Made by a program: the position numbers and the translations under genes. From positions 1 through 6,933 of the forward strand of contig JALOMZ010000100.1 of assembly GCA_025455205.1 (NCBI GenBank): DNA of 6,933 nucleotides. The letters run 5' to 3'. This DNA comes from Chitinophagaceae bacterium (GTDB lineage Bacteria; Bacteroidota; Bacteroidia; Chitinophagales; Chitinophagaceae). Shown here one piece after another: positions 6,297 through 6,933 of this stretch (position 1 is its first letter; the number at the start of each line of letters is the position of its first letter). The notes below the pieces were generated by a model that did not search any database, was not told where the DNA came from, and was given only the letters and a program-made list of their open reading frames with translations.

Positions 6297-6304
6297 CGAA
6301 GATA
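6297..6304 (-). promoter_or_regulatory. Possible -7 promoter element for the marR-family gene
   Basis: Read on the - strand this is TATCTTCG, one mismatch from TAnnTTTG. The overlapping upstream TATCTTGA (6312 to 6305) is a similar alternative. The surrounding DNA (6296-6350) is strongly A/T-rich compared with the coding regions, as expected for a promoter. A TTG occurs at 6341 to 6339 on the - strand but is spaced too far for a standard -33 element. Confidence 0.35.
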
Positions 6305-6360
6305 TCAAGATAATAGAAAATTTCACTATTTGTTGGAACAATATTTTTCCGGAACAAGAT

Positions 6361-6445
6361 TTTGCACACCGGGCGGCAGCAGGGTTGCACGCCAAACAAT
6401 GTGCAAACACAGGTCTTTCCGCAAGGAGGGGCCTGTTTGCGGAAA
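6361..6445. repeat. Cluster of inverted repeats in the radical SAM to marR intergenic region
   Basis: Three overlapping pairings are present. TTTGCACA (6361-6368) is perfectly complementary to TGTGCAAA (6400-6407), and a second TTGCAC copy (6385-6390) can pair with the same right arm. TTTCCGCAA (6416-6424) pairs perfectly over 9 bp with TTGCGGAAA (6437-6445). GCAAACACAGG (6403-6413) pairs with CCTGTTTGC (6432-6440) apart from a 2-nt bulge, and competes with the previous hairpin for the same TTGC. None is a standard terminator for the - strand genes. No gene is seen in this stretch. Confidence 0.5.
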
Positions 6446-6467
6446 AATTTTAAACCCGAAAATGTGG

Positions 6468-6492
6468 AAAAATTGGTGGCCCAACACGGGCC
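6468..6492 (-). terminator. Weak terminator candidate after the radical SAM gene
   Basis: On the - strand a 5-bp stem (GGCCC at 6488-6492 side and GGGCC at 6478-6482 side, 5-nt loop) is followed after ACCAA by TTTTT, about 7-30 bp past the stop codon. The stem is short and the T-run is offset, so this may be fortuitous. Confidence 0.35.
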
Positions 6493-6498
6493 TCTTCT

Positions 6499-6933
6499 TT
6501 ACTCTTCCCAAACCCGTAGCCCCTCACTGCAATTGGCGCAGATATCGATATTCTTCCGGCTTGCCATGAGTTCGGACCGGAACTGCCGGTAGTTGCTGTT
6601 GTGCCAGATTTCGCGGAAAGACTGCATTTTCATATTGCCCAGCTGGTGCATGGCATCCTTGTCGAAGCAGCAGGGTACCACCAGCCCGTCCCAGGTGATC
6701 ACGTTGCCGCTCCACAGGCGCCAGCAATGGTTCTGCAGCCCGCTCTTGATTTGCATGCGCCCCTGCTTATCGCGGCGGTAGCGGCTGTACTTATCCAGGC
6801 TGGGAATGAGCTGATTGGGGTCATTTTCGTAATCGTATACCTGGGCCGTTTTGAATCGAACCTGGTCCACCCCTATTTCATCGGCAATACGTTTTATATC
6901 CTCCAGCTGGTGCTCATTGGGTTTCACCACCAG
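6499..6933 (-). CDS. Radical SAM/SPASM domain protein, C-terminal part (5' end outside window)
   Basis: The frame is open through the right edge (the GTG at 6930 is internal), so only the last 144 residues are visible. They show a SPASM-type auxiliary iron-sulfur region: a Cys in 'NHCWRLWSGNVITWDG', the pair in 'VVPCCFDKDAMHQLGNM', the 'SFREIWHNSNYRQFR' helix that commonly follows it, and a closing 'DICANCSEG' CxxC. The upstream 'VDQVRFKTAQVY' fits the late part of the radical SAM barrel. The CxxxCxxC cluster that cleaves S-adenosylmethionine would be in the missing N-terminal half. Such proteins use a radical mechanism to modify peptides or small molecules; some merely resemble peptide-maturing enzymes. 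No precursor peptide gene is visible on this side of it. Class is confident, substrate unknown. Confidence 0.85.
   Translation of the reverse strand: MVVKPNEHQLEDIKRIADEIGVDQVRFKTAQVYDYENDPNQLIPSLDKYSRYRRDKQGRMQIKSGLQNHCWRLWSGNVITWDGLVVPCCFDKDAMHQLGNMKMQSFREIWHNSNYRQFRSELMASRKNIDICANCSEGLRVWEE

Noticed and set aside
5932..6453. 173-codon + strand open frame
   Set aside because: It runs antisense through the MarR gene and across its promoter region; no family features.
6330..6592. Overlapping short + strand frames near the radical SAM gene
   Set aside because: They straddle the intergenic repeats and the antisense of the SPASM region, with biased Cys/Pro/Arg content and no start context.
1..6933. 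Search for a defence system, prophage, transposon, CRISPR array or tRNA
   Set aside because: No transposase, integrase, long terminal or direct repeats, spaced repeats or tRNA-like folds were seen; gene content looks like ordinary chromosomal backbone.

Overview
The window looks like chromosomal DNA from a gliding-type member of the Bacteroidota, most likely from or near the Chitinophagaceae. The evidence is the C-terminus of a gliding-motility lipoprotein (GldD), a TAnnTTTG-type promoter element, weak or absent Shine-Dalgarno sites, an outer-membrane beta-barrel protein with a C-terminal Phe, and a GHL10 secreted hydrolase of the kind common in this phylum. The family-level placement is inference; no rRNA or species marker is present.

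Layout from left to right: (1) 1-300, the end of gldD on the + strand. (2) 322-1101, a DUF155/RMND1-like membrane-anchored protein on the - strand, convergent with gldD. (3) 1102-1383, a non-coding stretch with a strong terminator belonging to the next gene. (4) 1384-2601, a DegT-family PLP aminotransferase closely resembling KdnA (8-amino-8-deoxy-Kdo synthesis), with a good Bacteroidota promoter. (5) 2810-3334, a dihydrofolate-reductase-like (RibD C-terminal-like) protein on the + strand, divergent from the aminotransferase. (6) 3493-4290, an exported outer-membrane beta-barrel protein. (7) 5600-4377, a secreted GHL10 (DUF187) glycosidase-like gene on the - strand, interrupted by one in-frame TAA. 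(8) 6255-5770, a MarR-family repressor with its own terminator. (9) 6933-6499, the C-terminal part of a radical SAM/SPASM protein.

The genes look like separate housekeeping or envelope transcription units rather than one pathway operon: most have their own promoter-like or terminator-like flanks. A loose theme is the cell envelope (gliding lipoprotein, LPS-sugar aminotransferase, outer-membrane barrel, secreted hydrolase). I see no phage, insertion sequence, CRISPR array, tRNA or rRNA, and no convincing undescribed multi-gene system. The most notable observation is the single nonsense codon in the GHL10 gene, followed in the same frame by 73 codons that still carry family-conserved sequence.
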